Assembly: GCA_025558095.1 (NCBI GenBank)
Contig: JAIVFI010000003.1
Location: 806,001-870,000, forward strand
Direction: 5' to 3'
Origin: Hyaloraphidium curvatum
Taxonomy: Eukaryota > Monoblepharomycota > Hyaloraphidiomycetes > Hyaloraphidiales > Hyaloraphidiaceae
Length of the DNA: 64,000 nucleotides
The position numbers and the translations under genes are program-made. The notes beneath the pieces were generated by a model. That model saw only the letters and a list, made by a program, of their open reading frames with translations. It did no database searches and was not told the DNA's origin. Of this stretch, positions 34,591-45,480 are shown one piece after another; the stretch's first letter is position 1, and the number at the start of each line of letters is the position of its first letter.

Positions 34591-36531
34591 ATGCAGAACC
34601 CCGCTGCGTTCCTCGCCGAGCAGGAGGCGCTGCTGCGCAAGCGGTCGTCGCGGTCGATCACGTCGCCGCCGTCCGCGGTGCGGCTGTCCGTCGCGCCGTC
34701 CGAGGCGCGGCTGGACGGTGCCGGCAAGGACAAACCCCATGCCCCGGGGGGGGGAGCCAGCGACCGGCTGCTCAAGTGGGCGGTGTGCGCGCTCGGCGGC
34801 GTGGCGCTGCTGCTCGCGGCGGCGGTGGCGCTGCTCGCCTCGGCGCTCTCCCGCGCGCCGCCCTCCGTGTCGGTGACGGCCCCCACGCTGCTCCTCGACG
34901 GGTCGCGCTCGCTCGTCTTTGCAAACGGCTCCGCGCGCTCCTTCTCCTTCGCAAAGCGCGACGACGTGCGCGCCGCAGACGCCGCCATCGCCTACGCCGG
35001 CCTGGTCACCGTCGAGCCGCGCTACCCGACACCCGCGGACGCCGTGGTCCCGCTCGAGCCGCCCATCCCGCACGGCATCCCGGCCAGCATGATGAGCTCG
35101 CTGCCGCCCACCGTCGCGGAGTACCTGGACGGCGCGGTGCTGGTCAACGCGAGCCAGAGCGTCGGCACCGCTTCGGCGGACGGCGGGGGCGGCGGCGACC
35201 CCACCGACGGGGGCGGGCCCGAGACCGCGGGGCAGAGGCAGCCGACGACCTTCACGCGGTGCTACACGCGCGTGCTCAACCCGCCGTCAAAGACCACCGT
35301 CACGGGGACGTCGGTGTCGCCGACCATGACGGCCACGATGCCGCCGTCCAACCCGGCGAGCAACAACTGGTACTTCCAGCTCGGATCCTACTTTGGTGCG
35401 CCGTTGCCGGGCGCGGTGGTCGCAGTGTGCTGACGCCGGGCCGCCAGTCGTCCCCAACCGCGCGCAGGTGCCCGTGTACCCCTGGATCCCCGACGGCCAC
35501 CTGCCCGTGCTCCCCGACGGCAAGGGCAACTGGATGCTCTACTGGTAACCCGCCTCCCTCCCCATACGCACACCTTCTGACCCCCGTCGCAGGTCAATGT
35601 ACACCAACTTCCGCACCCTCGGCAGTTCGCCGTACCCCGAGGACCACGTGGTCAAGGAGCCCGCGACCTCGGTCTTTGGCGGGCGTTTCTCCCTGGGGCT
35701 GTACTACTCGGGCGGCATGTGGCTCATGAGCGTGTACAGGATGACGGGCAACAACCTGATCGGGTTCTACCACGCCGAGGACAGGTGGGGCGGCGTGCCG
35801 CACCGGAAGGCCGCACGGCTCACTCCGCCCGCCGCCGCAGGTGGTCCATGGACTCGGACGTGGTCTGGAAATCCATCGGCGTCGCCTACTCGGCCGACAA
35901 CGGCCTCTCGTGGCGCAACGGCGGCCTCATCCTCCGCCATCCCCAGAACAAGCCCGCGAGCCCGCAGTGGGGCGGCGTCGGGGACATGGACGTGCTCTGG
36001 GACCCGTCGAGGAGGAGGTGGATATGCTACTTTTCCGACGGGAGGATGTCGATGGCCATATCGACGGACGTGAACGCGGCGCCGGGGACGTGGAGGAAGT
36101 GGTACCAGGGAGGTCCGTCCCGCCCGCCCCTGCGCACGCCCTCGGACCGCCGACTGACGGGCATCCCCCCAACTTGCCCAGGGTTCAACGCCGAGGGCCT
36201 CGGCGGGCAGCACGACTACATCGAGCCCCTCGTGGGCGCCGCCGGCGCCAACCCCTCGGTGCACTGGAACACCTACCTCGGCCGCTGGGTCATGGTCTAC
36301 GGCTCGTGGTCCGGCGCCGTGTTCATCTCGTCCTCGCGCGACGGGACCACGTGGGACGTGCCGCGGCAGGTGGTCACGAGCCAGAGGGGCGACAGGGCGT
36401 GGTACCCCACCATCATCGGGGACCAGGGCGACCGCGTGATCGGCCAGGACGCGAGGCTGTACTACGCGGATTTCGGGGGCGGGGGGAGGGATTTCGCGAG
36501 GAGGCTGATCAGGTTCGTCCGGAACGACTGA
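34591..36531 (+). CDS. Type II membrane protein with beta-propeller (glycoside-hydrolase-like) ectodomain
   Basis: Five exons (34591-35395, 35448-35544, 35593-35784, 35841-36112, 36182-36531) give 571 aa. A basic cytosolic N-terminus of about 65 residues is followed by a single hydrophobic anchor (W-A-V-C-A-L-G-G-V-A-L-L-L-A-A-A-V-A-L-L). The ectodomain contains blade-like repeats: P-W-I-P-D-G-H-L-P-V-L, V-W-K-S-I-G-V-A-Y-S-A-D-N-G-L-S-W, D-V-L-W-D-P-S-R-R-R-W, W-V-M-V-Y-G-S-W. These resemble sialidase/GH43-type propellers with Asp-box-like turns. I cannot name the exact family or confirm catalytic acids, so enzymatic activity is unproven. All splice phases agree. Confidence 0.8.
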
Positions 36532-36709
36532 TCGCGGTGTTGCGCCTTGTGTCTGGCATGCGTTGCGGAAGGAAGGGGCTGTGTCGACGGGGCCGCGGGG
36601 CGGGCCGGGGGGTGCATATACGCCGGAAAAGCATCGGTTATAGAAAGGATACATTATGCAAGGACGCATACGTTATGCATGGAATCCGCCGGGTATCGTG
36701 CATAAGTGG

Positions 36710-37966
36710 TTAGGTGGAGGAGTCGGAAGCGTCCGAATGATCGGGCGGCCCGTTCTCCTTGTCCTCGCTCGAGTCGTCGTCTTCGCCCTGGCTATCTTCC
36801 TCCTCCGTTCCTTCTGCTTCGCCATCGAGATCGGAGCCGGCCTTGATGCCGACCACGTACGCTGCATGCATGCCCGATCAGCGTGCGAGGGGAACCGTGG
36901 ACGGTGTGTGCTCACCGTTCCAGGTCTCCATCCCGGCCATCTGCTCGCCCGAGGTCACCTCGACGTAGTCCGCCAGCTCCTGCTCCCCGTCTTCCTCGTC
37001 CGACCCCTTATCTTCCCCGGATCCGGGGCCCGACCCATCGTCCGACCCGCTCCGCCGCCGGTTCCGCCTCGTCGTGTCCCCGACGTACACCGCCACCCTC
37101 CCGAACCCCGCCTCGAGCATCGCCTCCCTGACCTCGGGTATAGAATAGCACCTGAAGTCGTATGCGAAGGCGCGGCGAAGCCTGCTCCCGTCCGGGAACT
37201 GGAACGACAGCGAGATGGGCACGACGCCCGTCACGGGGTCCAGCGGCCCTTGCTCGTAGATGTAGTCGAAGCCAGGGTGCCTTCGCCGCCGGGTCTCGGG
37301 GGTCCAGGTGCGGGAGCCGAACAGGTCCAAAACAAGCGCGCCGCGCGGTTCGAGCGAGGCGAGGGAGGAACGGAGGTACGAGAGGAGCTTCCCGCGCTCG
37401 TGCAGGTAGCATGCCGAGTAATTAAGAGCGCAGATGACGTCGGCCTTTGGTATGCCCAGTTTGGAGTGGCTCCACAGCGCGTTGCCGCGGACCACGGTTG
37501 CCCTCGACCCCTCGGGCGCGTTGGCCAGCGATTCCCGCGCGTACGCAGCCGTCGGGCCGTCGAGTTCCACCCCATATGCCCGGTTCAGCACGTGCAATCG
37601 GCACCATTCCAGCGAGATCGCCGCGGTGCCGCAGAAATCCTCGCGCAGCGTCCGCGGCGGCCTCGCGTGCCTCCCACCGAGCCGGAACGCGACGTTGTAA
37701 AGATTGCGGCATTCCGCGCGTGGGAGCTGCACCGCGGCCGCGTACAAAGCGTGCTTGTCGGCCTGCTGTGCCATCGTGGGGGCCGAGGCGCGGCGGGCGC
37801 GCTTCGGAGGGGATGCGGAGAGGGAGAGCTTCGAGAGGTCGGGAGGGGGGTCCGGCGCATCTCGCGAGGGCCGGCGCCGGTCACGGCCATCCGAGGATGA
37901 TTTGGAAGGTGGGAAATCGGTTGATTTGAGCCATTTGGACCTGCCGTGCGCGTTGGACGTGCTCAT
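36710..37966 (-). CDS. Class I SAM-dependent methyltransferase
   Basis: Exons 37966-36916 and 36861-36710 give 400 aa. After a basic, Ser/Pro-rich N-terminus of about 65 residues comes a Rossmann-type methyltransferase. Motif I is unusual (L-R-E-D-F-C-G-T-A-A-I-S-L-E-W), motif II is G-V-E-L-D-G, and then come A-L-N-Y-S-A-C-Y and G-A-L-V-L-D-L-F-G. The R-E-D-F-C-G-T motif belongs to a small-molecule/protein methyltransferase group common in bacteria and some eukaryotes. An acidic insertion near residue 310 and an acidic tail (E-D-D-D-S-S-E-D-K-E) are additions. The second exon completes W-N-A-Y-V-V-G-I-K. Substrate unknown. Confidence 0.85.
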
Positions 37967-38148
37967 TTGTCGGCGAGGCAGCGAGGGCTAGTTGCCCCGC
38001 CGATCGTCCCTCGAGTCCTCCTCGAATCTCGAGGAAGGAGGGAAGAGTGTAGAGTCTAATCATCTCCAACGAATGCAACAAATCAACCACACCATGATTC
38101 TGAATCCGAAGAGCCACCGAACATCGTCCTCCAAACGCCCGACCATGC

Positions 38149-41100
38149 TCAGTAGTAGTACGCCTCCAGCTTCACGCCCGGCCCCTTGAGCTTGTCCAGC
38201 TCAGCCTGCTTTTCGAGCGTATCCAGCACCCGCGCGACCGCGTTGGAGGGCACTGCGAGGCCGATGGCCTTGACCGTGTCGTTCTCCCCGCTCGTGCGCA
38301 CAATCTTGAGGCGCTGCTTGCCCGAGTTGTAGCTCATGGCGTGCTCGACGAGGCGCCAGATCGACATGGTACCGCCGCAGAAGAGGTGGTGCCGCCGGAG
38401 ACGGACGCCGTGGTCGCAGTGGCCCCCGACTCTCTCGATGCTGCATTTGCCGCTGGGACCGAGCTTGTGTTGGCACTTCGTCTCGGCAAACTCTGCGGGA
38501 GGAGGTCAGCGATGCAAATCCAAGCAGCGATTGGCTCTTAACCCACTGTAGCGCTCCGTCCACAGCGGCTTCATCTTGTCAGCCTTGATCTTCTTTCCGT
38601 TGCGCATGAGGGTCTTGTCCCACGGTTCGAGGGTGAAGATCTCCCCGATGTTCGGCTTGTAGACTAAAAGCCAACAGTTAGACGCACATTGCGGGATATG
38701 CCACGGTGACCGACGTTTGAACTGGTCGTTCGCAACCTCAATCGCGAGGACGTAGTGCTTGATAGAGCTGAATTCGTAAGATATGACGTAGAAACCGTCC
38801 CGCGGGCCCGGGTTCTCGGTGTCCTGCAGGATCGCGTTGGCGACCTCGAACGAGATCCCGCGGTCGGTGACGATCTCAAGGTAGCGCGTCTCCAGCTTGG
38901 TGTAGGGGTCCTGGTACACCGTGCGGACCGGCTTGCCCGGCGCGAGGGCCAGGGTTTCGTAAAGTCCGCCGACGGGCTCGATACCCTTGTCGAGCTTGTT
39001 GTGCTTGCGGGCCCAGCTCAGCACAGCGCGCAACTGTTGTTGGAAGTAGCTGAAGATGGGGTTCTGGAGGGTGAGGGGGAGGCCGAGGATCCGATTGAGG
39101 AACTGGAATGAGAAAGGAGATCAGTCAGCAATGAGAACAATCAGCAAGCACACAAACCCACCTTGGGCACGTTGGACATGTCGCTATCGTTTTGGGCCAT
39201 GTCGAGCTTGTCCACTAATTGTGTGAGAAGTGGTTGTCAGCTTGTGCATGCAAATCCATCAAATGAACACCCACTGTACTCCTGCAGTGTCGCAAAGAAT
39301 TCCTGCTGCGTCATGTTGGGCGGCAGCACGTCCGGTTTGAGGGCCTTGGTCGAGCTCTGGTAGTTGCTTTGATGGTACGAGCTCCCAATCGCGGCGTAAG
39401 TCTTCTCCAGCGCGAGGCGGCCAAATCGGGTCTCGTGGTTGAATTGGGTGAGGTTGATGCCGGTGCTGGCCTTGCGGTCGCCTGCGATGCACAATCAGCT
39501 GCGGAGGCATGCAATGCCGATCGACTAACCTTTTGTAAGCGCACCCATGCTTCCCAATCGTTTCGCAACGGAAGAGGCAAAGCGATTCTCGCCAGCAACG
39601 TCGCTGATCATGAGCACGTACTCCGGCGCCGAGGATTGGTTGCTTCGGTGAGTCCGGCCGAGTTGCTGCACGGTCTGGAAGTAGATCCACTTCAGTCCCC
39701 GGCAAGCAACGGAAAAGACCGCATCTGATTACCTTGTCCGCAGCCCATGCGAGCTCCAAAGTGATGTGCACGCGGCGGCGCTGGTTCGGCACGCGCTTGT
39801 CGGCCTGGAGCGAAATGCCGGCGCTGGCAGCGTCGCTGATGATTGCGACATTCTGTTCCGAACCAGTCAGCGCAGAAGGCATCAAGTGCAGCGAAGCTCA
39901 ACTCACCTTGTGCCCGTTCATGAATTGCTCCTTCTCCCGAAGATTCATGTTCTCGAGCGTTTTGCCCGTTCCTGGACCGTAGCGTTTCTCGAAGACGATG
40001 CGGCCGGAGGGCGAAACAACAGCGCGGATCTTGCGGCCGGTGAGCTCGGCGACTTCATCAGGCCCGCCCAGCGCCATGACGAGGTGGTCGAGAGCGTTGT
40101 CAGGAAGGTTGATGTCCTCGAGCCTTCGAAAAGGTGCGGGTCAGATGCACCATCAAGACCGGCGGGTTGCAGCGTACTTCTGCAGCAGGTTCTTCATCGA
40201 TTCGAAATGGGGCATCGCCTCGACTGCCTGCTTTGACCCCGCGAGGCGGTAGAGGGACTTCAGGTGCCGGTCCAAGTTGATCGGCCTGCGCTGGAGTTCG
40301 TCTGGGACGACATGGCGGCGAGGCACGGCGCGCGGGGACTCGTCGTCCGAATCCGCCACGACCATGCGCTTGCTCGACCGATGCTTCACGGGCTCGTCCT
40401 CGTCGTCGTCGTCCGAGACGGGTCCCTTCCGCTTGAGCGTCGCCTCCTTCTTGACCGGTCCCTGCTTCGCTGTGCCCCTTGCCTTCTTCAAGCGCCGCGG
40501 GGCAGGCAGCGAATTGTCCGATTCGGAGTCGTCGGAATCGTCCATGGTGCGTCTCGATGCACGTCCAGCGCCACGCTTCGATCCGCTGCGCGAAGAGTCA
40601 GCCGAGCCACGCTTTTCCGGCACAAAGTCGTCGTCGTCCGAAGCCGATTCCGACCCGGAATCGCTAGAATCCGAGCGACCCAGGTGGAAATCGAGCAAGT
40701 CGGCGTCCTCGTTCTTCTTGGCCTTCGGTTCCGCCTTGACCTTGACGGAAGACGGGACAGCGGGCTTGACGTCGCGCTGCGGGCTCGGCGGCGGCAGCTG
40801 ATCCATCGGAATGCGGCGCCTGGTGCGCGGCTTCTGATCTTTGGGGGACGCCGGGATAGGGGCAACGACCAGCCCAGGCTCGGCCTTGATCTTGACCGCG
40901 GGCTCGCCCTTGACGTTTGCCTCGTCCGCGGCATCCTCGTCCTTCACGTCGTGGCGGATGAGGTGTCGCCTGGGAGGCGTGGGAAGCCGGCTCGAGATGG
41001 ACGACGTGTCGTCGTCGTCCGGTTCGTCAAAGGGGTCCAGACCGAGGTCCTCGTCGTCGAGGTCCTTCTCCTCCTCGTCCTTTGGGCGACCGGCTGTCAG

Positions 41101-43498
41101 CGCGAATGTGCAAGATGGCGAGTAGACTCACGGCTTGGAAGAAGCAGTGCCTGAAGTACCAAACGATGAGCCTGATGAGGCTTTCCTTCGGCGCCGAAAC
41201 GAGTTCCGCGAGGTTGGGCTCGTCTTCCAAGCGCTTCGCCGTGTTGGACTCGCCCGTGTTCTGGAGCCCGATCACGACCGCCTTCCCCTCGCTGAGCGCC
41301 TTTTGCGCGAGCTCGATGACGGCCGGAACTTTGCTGCTCACGCAGAGGTATCTTCACGAAACAGCGATAAGGATGGCAGTCAGGATCAGAACGGATCAGG
41401 CTCATTACCTGAAGAATCGCTGTAGCGCCGGTTGCTGTCAGCCTTGACGACACCGCGGACCCAAAAGACGCTCACCTGGTGCGCCGCCCAGTACATGCGC
41501 TGCATCAGGGTGATCTTGCGCGACTGCAGCTGCGAGGAGTTGTTGGCGATCCACGAGTCGAAGACGTCCCGAGCGTCGAGCCACAGCTGCGCCGCGGAGT
41601 CGTAGTCGAGGAGCGCGGGATCCATGGTGACCTTGACGACCTCGAAAGTAGCGCCGTGGTAGCTCAGAGTGCGTGACAGGTAAGACCCCTTGAGAAAACG
41701 ACCGTCAGCTGCGAACGGGAAGGCCAAAAACCAGGAATTGCCATTGATTTCATGTCCAGGGCGAGACACTCCATGGCGCCCTCCCCGCGCTTGGAGATCT
41801 GGTCATAAAAGTCTCGAAAGCCGCTTGGGAAAGCGGTACCCGGTCCCCAGAGTCCCATCCTGCCGTAAACCAATTAGACATCATCCACAGGGGCAGTAGC
41901 AATGAACACGCACCTGGACATGTACGCAAGGTTGCGCACCTCGGAAACGCCGGTGGCGGAAACGTAGACCACGCGGGCCTTCTTGAGCCGCTCCTGCAGC
42001 GCCGCAATGACGATGCCGGTCTGCGTTGCCCCTCCCTTCTTCGTGACCGTCTTGACCTGCTGCCCGGCTCCGCGTCCGGCCTCGTTGATGAGCTCCAGAA
42101 TGACATCCGCCCGATTGCTCAAATCGATCTTGTCGTCCTCGTCGGCGTTCGGGGCTGCCGGCGTCTTGGAGCTCGGCGGAACGAGGTTCTTGGCTTTGTG
42201 CCTACCATCAAGACGCAACAATCAGTGAATGAAACCCCGAACAAGCAAGGCGGATGCGTACGATTCGTCAAAGACGATCGGTCCATCGAAGTCCTCCCCG
42301 AGCCAGTCGATCACCTGCTCCAGCCGCGAGCTCAGGAGCTTCTTGCCGCTTGCGCGCAGGGTGGTCTTCTGGGACCGCTTGGCAACGAGCGACGAGTAGG
42401 TCGAGAAGAGCACGCCCTCGTCAAAGTTGCGGATCGACTCGTAGGAAAGCTTGGCGATGTTGGTGACGGCAATGTGGTCGGCGCCGATGTCGTCCAGGTC
42501 CCGTTGCGCGTCGACGTGCAAATCCGCGGACACGCTGACCCAGAGCGCCTTCTTCCTCCCGCGGAGCGCGTTCTCGTAGATGATGCCGGCGATGGTGCGC
42601 CCCTTGCCGACCCTTTAAGCATAGGTTAACCATAAAAAAGAGAAATCTGATTCCGTAGAGATATGCTCAACTAACCCTGCCCCATCGCCGACAACGAAGC
42701 CTGCCGTGGTCTTGCCGTCCGGGCACTTTTGCTCGTGGCGCTGGCAGGCGTACACGATGCTCTCGAGCTGCACGTTCGACAGCGCACCCGAGTCGATCGC
42801 CTTGGCGCGGGCCTCGGGGTTGGTGAACATGAGCGGCGTGTAGGTGATGGGAGGCGGCGGGCAGTTGGCGAGAGAGCTGGCCTCGACCTAATGGAATGTC
42901 AAGACTTCAACCGAGTCGATGCACGCACGACGGAAAAACAACCCACCAGCGGATCGGGATGCGGCTTCCCGTAGGGGAGGCGTGGCTCGTAGTTGGTGAA
43001 GCGCTGGAGGTTCTCGAGCTCGTCCTCGATGTCTTCGTCCTCTTCTCCTTCAGGCTCCGGAGCGTTGACGACGGGCGGGGCTCCAGCCGGCTGAAGAGCG
43101 GCAGATGACCCAGCGGTAGGAGTCGTCGAGAAGAGGCCTTGAAAAAGGTAATCCTTCACCGCAGCCGCGGTCGTGTTGGGTCCGGCTTGCGATGGCGGCG
43201 GCTGAGCGCTTGAAGGCGGCCTCGCAGGCGCTTCCATGTCCACCATCCTCAGGTTTTCGGTTCCCCATATCGTCGACACGGCGTTCTTCGCCCGCGGGCG
43301 CGGGGGCGCCTTCTGGGCGGGCTGCGAGCCGGGCACCGCGGGAGACCCGGCGCCTCCTTGGGCATTCGGGCTGGCGATTAAGGACGCGTACGCCTGCGCC
43401 GCGGCGCTGGAGGACGGCGGCTGGGACGCCGGGGCCTTTGGTCCCGCGCTGGCGGCTCCGCCCGCAGCGGGCAGGTTCTCCTTGCCGCCCGACGCCAT
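38149..43498 (-). CDS. SBNO: Strawberry notch (SBNO) family helicase-like protein, 17 exons
   Basis: Strawberry notch proteins are DExH/DExD-type superfamily 2 nuclear regulators. I could place 17 exons with consistent phases: 43498-42947, 42887-42676, 42612-42262, 42201-41914, 41859-41742, 41688-41476, 41419-41409, 41351-41132, 41079-40178, 40123-39907, 39852-39733, 39674-39530, 39481-39275, 39214-39162, 39102-38715, 38663-38547, 38492-38149 (1,485 aa). Diagnostic blocks are [15 protein letters not shown] (Walker A), [39 protein letters not shown] and D-G-F-Y-V-I-S-Y. An acidic/Lys-rich insertion sits between the helicase halves. Exon 5 appears to end at a GC donor, and exon 7 is only 11 nt. 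Confidence 0.93.
41409..41419 (-). other. 11-nt micro-exon of the Strawberry notch gene
   Basis: The bases encode R-F-F plus two bases of Arg, joining A-H-Q to Y-L-C-V-S-S-K, which matches the conserved A-H-Q-R-F-F-K-Y-L-C of SBNO proteins. The flanking introns (56 and 57 bp) have GT-AG ends, and the upstream one has a GGCTGACAG branch-point region. Confidence 0.8.
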
Positions 43499-43680
43499 CT
43501 TGGCGAGCAGAGCGCGGACAGAGGGTCCGACGACTGCTGAGGCCGCTGATGGGTCTGCCGCTGTCCTGTATTCGACGTGATTCGGGGCAGCTCTCAATCG
43601 ACCAGCTCCGCCGCAACGGGGGTTGGTCGCGTCCAAACAGTCCACAACGAGCTCGATCGCGACCCGCAGCCCCAATCTCG
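43499..43680. promoter_or_regulatory. Divergent promoter region, SBNO / CGI121
   Basis: There are 182 bp between divergent ATGs of two nuclear-function genes. No TATA box is evident. Confidence 0.4.
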
Positions 43681-44460
43681 ATGCGGCGATTACCTCTGCC
43701 TGCGCTTCTCCTCCCTCCGCCTCCGCCGGACCACCCCGATCCGGCTCCCGCGCTGCGGGAACTGCCCCAAGCATACCTCTTCCTGTTCCGCGGGATCCGC
43801 GATCCCGTGAAGCTGCGCAAAGCGTTGATCGCCGGCCGAACCGAGGACGGAACGGAGGTGCCTCAGTGCTGCGCGGTCGACGCGAGGATGGTGTGTTCTG
43901 GCTGCCTCGGAACGAGATGAGCACGTTGCCGACGTGGAACGCACGACCAGGTGCTCGACGTGTCCCAGCTCCTTTGTGCATGCTCGCGGGCGGTCATGCA
44001 CGAGATCCAGGGCAAGATGAAGACGCGGACTGTTTATGCCGAGACGCTGTACAACATGTCGCCTTGGAATCCCGTGCGTAGCTGTACCTGCCGCACGAGC
44101 CGTTCTCTGGAACCTTCGTTGCCGCAGATTTCGGAGGCCATGAAGACGTGGGGCGTTCGGGACGATACGAAGGATGTGCTGGTTCTCTTTCTGGAGAAGG
44201 ACGGCGGACTCTCGGCTTGGGAGTTTGAGGACGCCATACAACGGGTGGTTGACGCCGACGAGCGCCCCTTGGAGGAACTCACACACTGCGCGGATCTGGC
44301 GGAGATCTGCTCGGTGAGTCTTGACACCTAGAAATGCAGCGCCGTCCTTAATCTCACCGACATGCAGGCGATGAAGATTCCTGTGCCCGAGGACGGCTCG
44401 CTGGATCGGGCGAAACTCCTTCGCGATGTGTTGTCTACCATGGCAATCAAGGGCCTGTAA
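43681..44460 (+). CDS. CGI121: Cgi121/TPRKB, KEOPS complex subunit
   Basis: Cgi121 binds Bud32/PRPK in the KEOPS complex that makes t6A on tRNAs (also tied to telomeres in yeast). Exons 43681-43890, 43951-44073, 44128-44313 and 44368-44460 give 203 aa. The key block is G-K-M-K-T-R-T-V-Y-A-E-T-L-Y-N-M-S-P, nearly as in human TPRKB. It is followed by I-S-E-A-M-K-T-W-G-V and V-L-V-L-F-L-E. Exon 1 gives Y-L-F-L-F-R-G-I-R-D, the usual beta-strand start after a Pro-rich leader. All junctions are phase 0. Length is slightly above the family norm because of that leader. Confidence 0.93.
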
Positions 44461-44615
44461 TTGCTTGCTCTCTTGCACGATACCCTGATGTGTAGCCTTC
44501 AAGGAGAAAGAGACGAAGAAGCTCCATTCATTCAACCTTGCCCATCGATTTACATTTGCCATGATGTCTCTCCAGCATGCATCTTCCCTGCGCCGTTCCT
44601 GGTACCGAACACCAT

Positions 44616-45248
44616 CTAGCCGGGCAACGCGCCGGCAATCACTGGCTGCGCAGCCACGTAGCTCGGAGGCAGGTACGACGGGACGTTGTCCAGGACCTCC
44701 AAGCTGCCCGTCATCCCGTCCTCGCAGTCTCGGTACAGCGTCGAAGCCTGTGGCGGTGAGCAACGGAACGTGCGCCGGCGGAGTTGACCACTCACAAAGT
44801 AGTAGGTCCCCGTTTCGAGGAAGCTGTACTCAAACACGGCGCTCGCTCCCATGTGCTGCGGCCCGATGATGTCCGATTTGAACAGCGGCTGCGCTATCGG
44901 CGTGCACGAGCCGTTGGAGGCAACCTGCACGACATTGTGCAATCCAGACTCCCAGGTCCATATCTGTTTGCGTGCCAGCGATTCGACGGCACCAAACACA
45001 TCCGTGCGAAGGGAGACAAACAATGCAGGACGGCTCGACAGTCAGATGGGGCTCAAGGCTCCCCGGCAAGGTCCGGCACCCACCACGGTGTCGCCATTCC
45101 GAATCTGGTAGTAGTTCGGAAAGAAGGAATGCTGCCCGCCCGGTCCCACGTTAATCGTGTACACGTATCCCGTCCGCCGCTGTGCCGATGCCCGTCCGGG
45201 GAGCAACAGCGTCGCCAGCAGGGCTGCAGCCAGCAGCACGAGAGTCAT
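44616..45248 (-). CDS. Secreted cupredoxin-like protein
   Basis: Exons 45248-45084, 44963-44796 and 44747-44616 give 154 aa. A signal peptide (L-V-L-L-A-A-A-L-L-A-T-L-L-L-P) is followed by a cupredoxin fold: Y-T-I-N-V-G, I-R-N-G-D-T-V-I-W-T-W-E-S-G-L-H-N-V-V, then F-E-Y-S-F-L-E-T-G-T-Y-Y-F, and D-C-E-D-G-M-T-G-S-L-E-V. The first copper His (L-H-N-V), the Cys and the Met are visible. The second His normally next to the Cys is not; Y-R-D-C replaces it, so copper binding may be altered. It is divergent from the sugar-dehydrogenase-like gene; both are secretory. Confidence 0.85.
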
Positions 45249-45480
45249 TCGCGGCCACCGCGGCGGTGCGCCACCAGTTCGTCCTCTCCACGCAGGTCGT
45301 CCCCCGGTCCAATGAGGCCGACAAAAACATGTCATTTCTGGCCCGCAACCAGCTCTCCTGTGGCCGCAGACTCAGCAGCGAGACGGTCCCCGATTTGCCG
45401 ATTTGGTCGATTTTCAATCCCTTGGCTCAGCCGCGACTTCGCGGGGGTCTTCCGCTCCGACTCACGGAGCACTGGCCGCA
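45249..45480. promoter_or_regulatory. Divergent promoter region, cupredoxin-like / sugar-dehydrogenase-like
   Basis: A 232-bp divergent interval serves two predicted extracellular proteins; shared regulation is plausible. No operator-like repeat was noticed. Confidence 0.4.
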
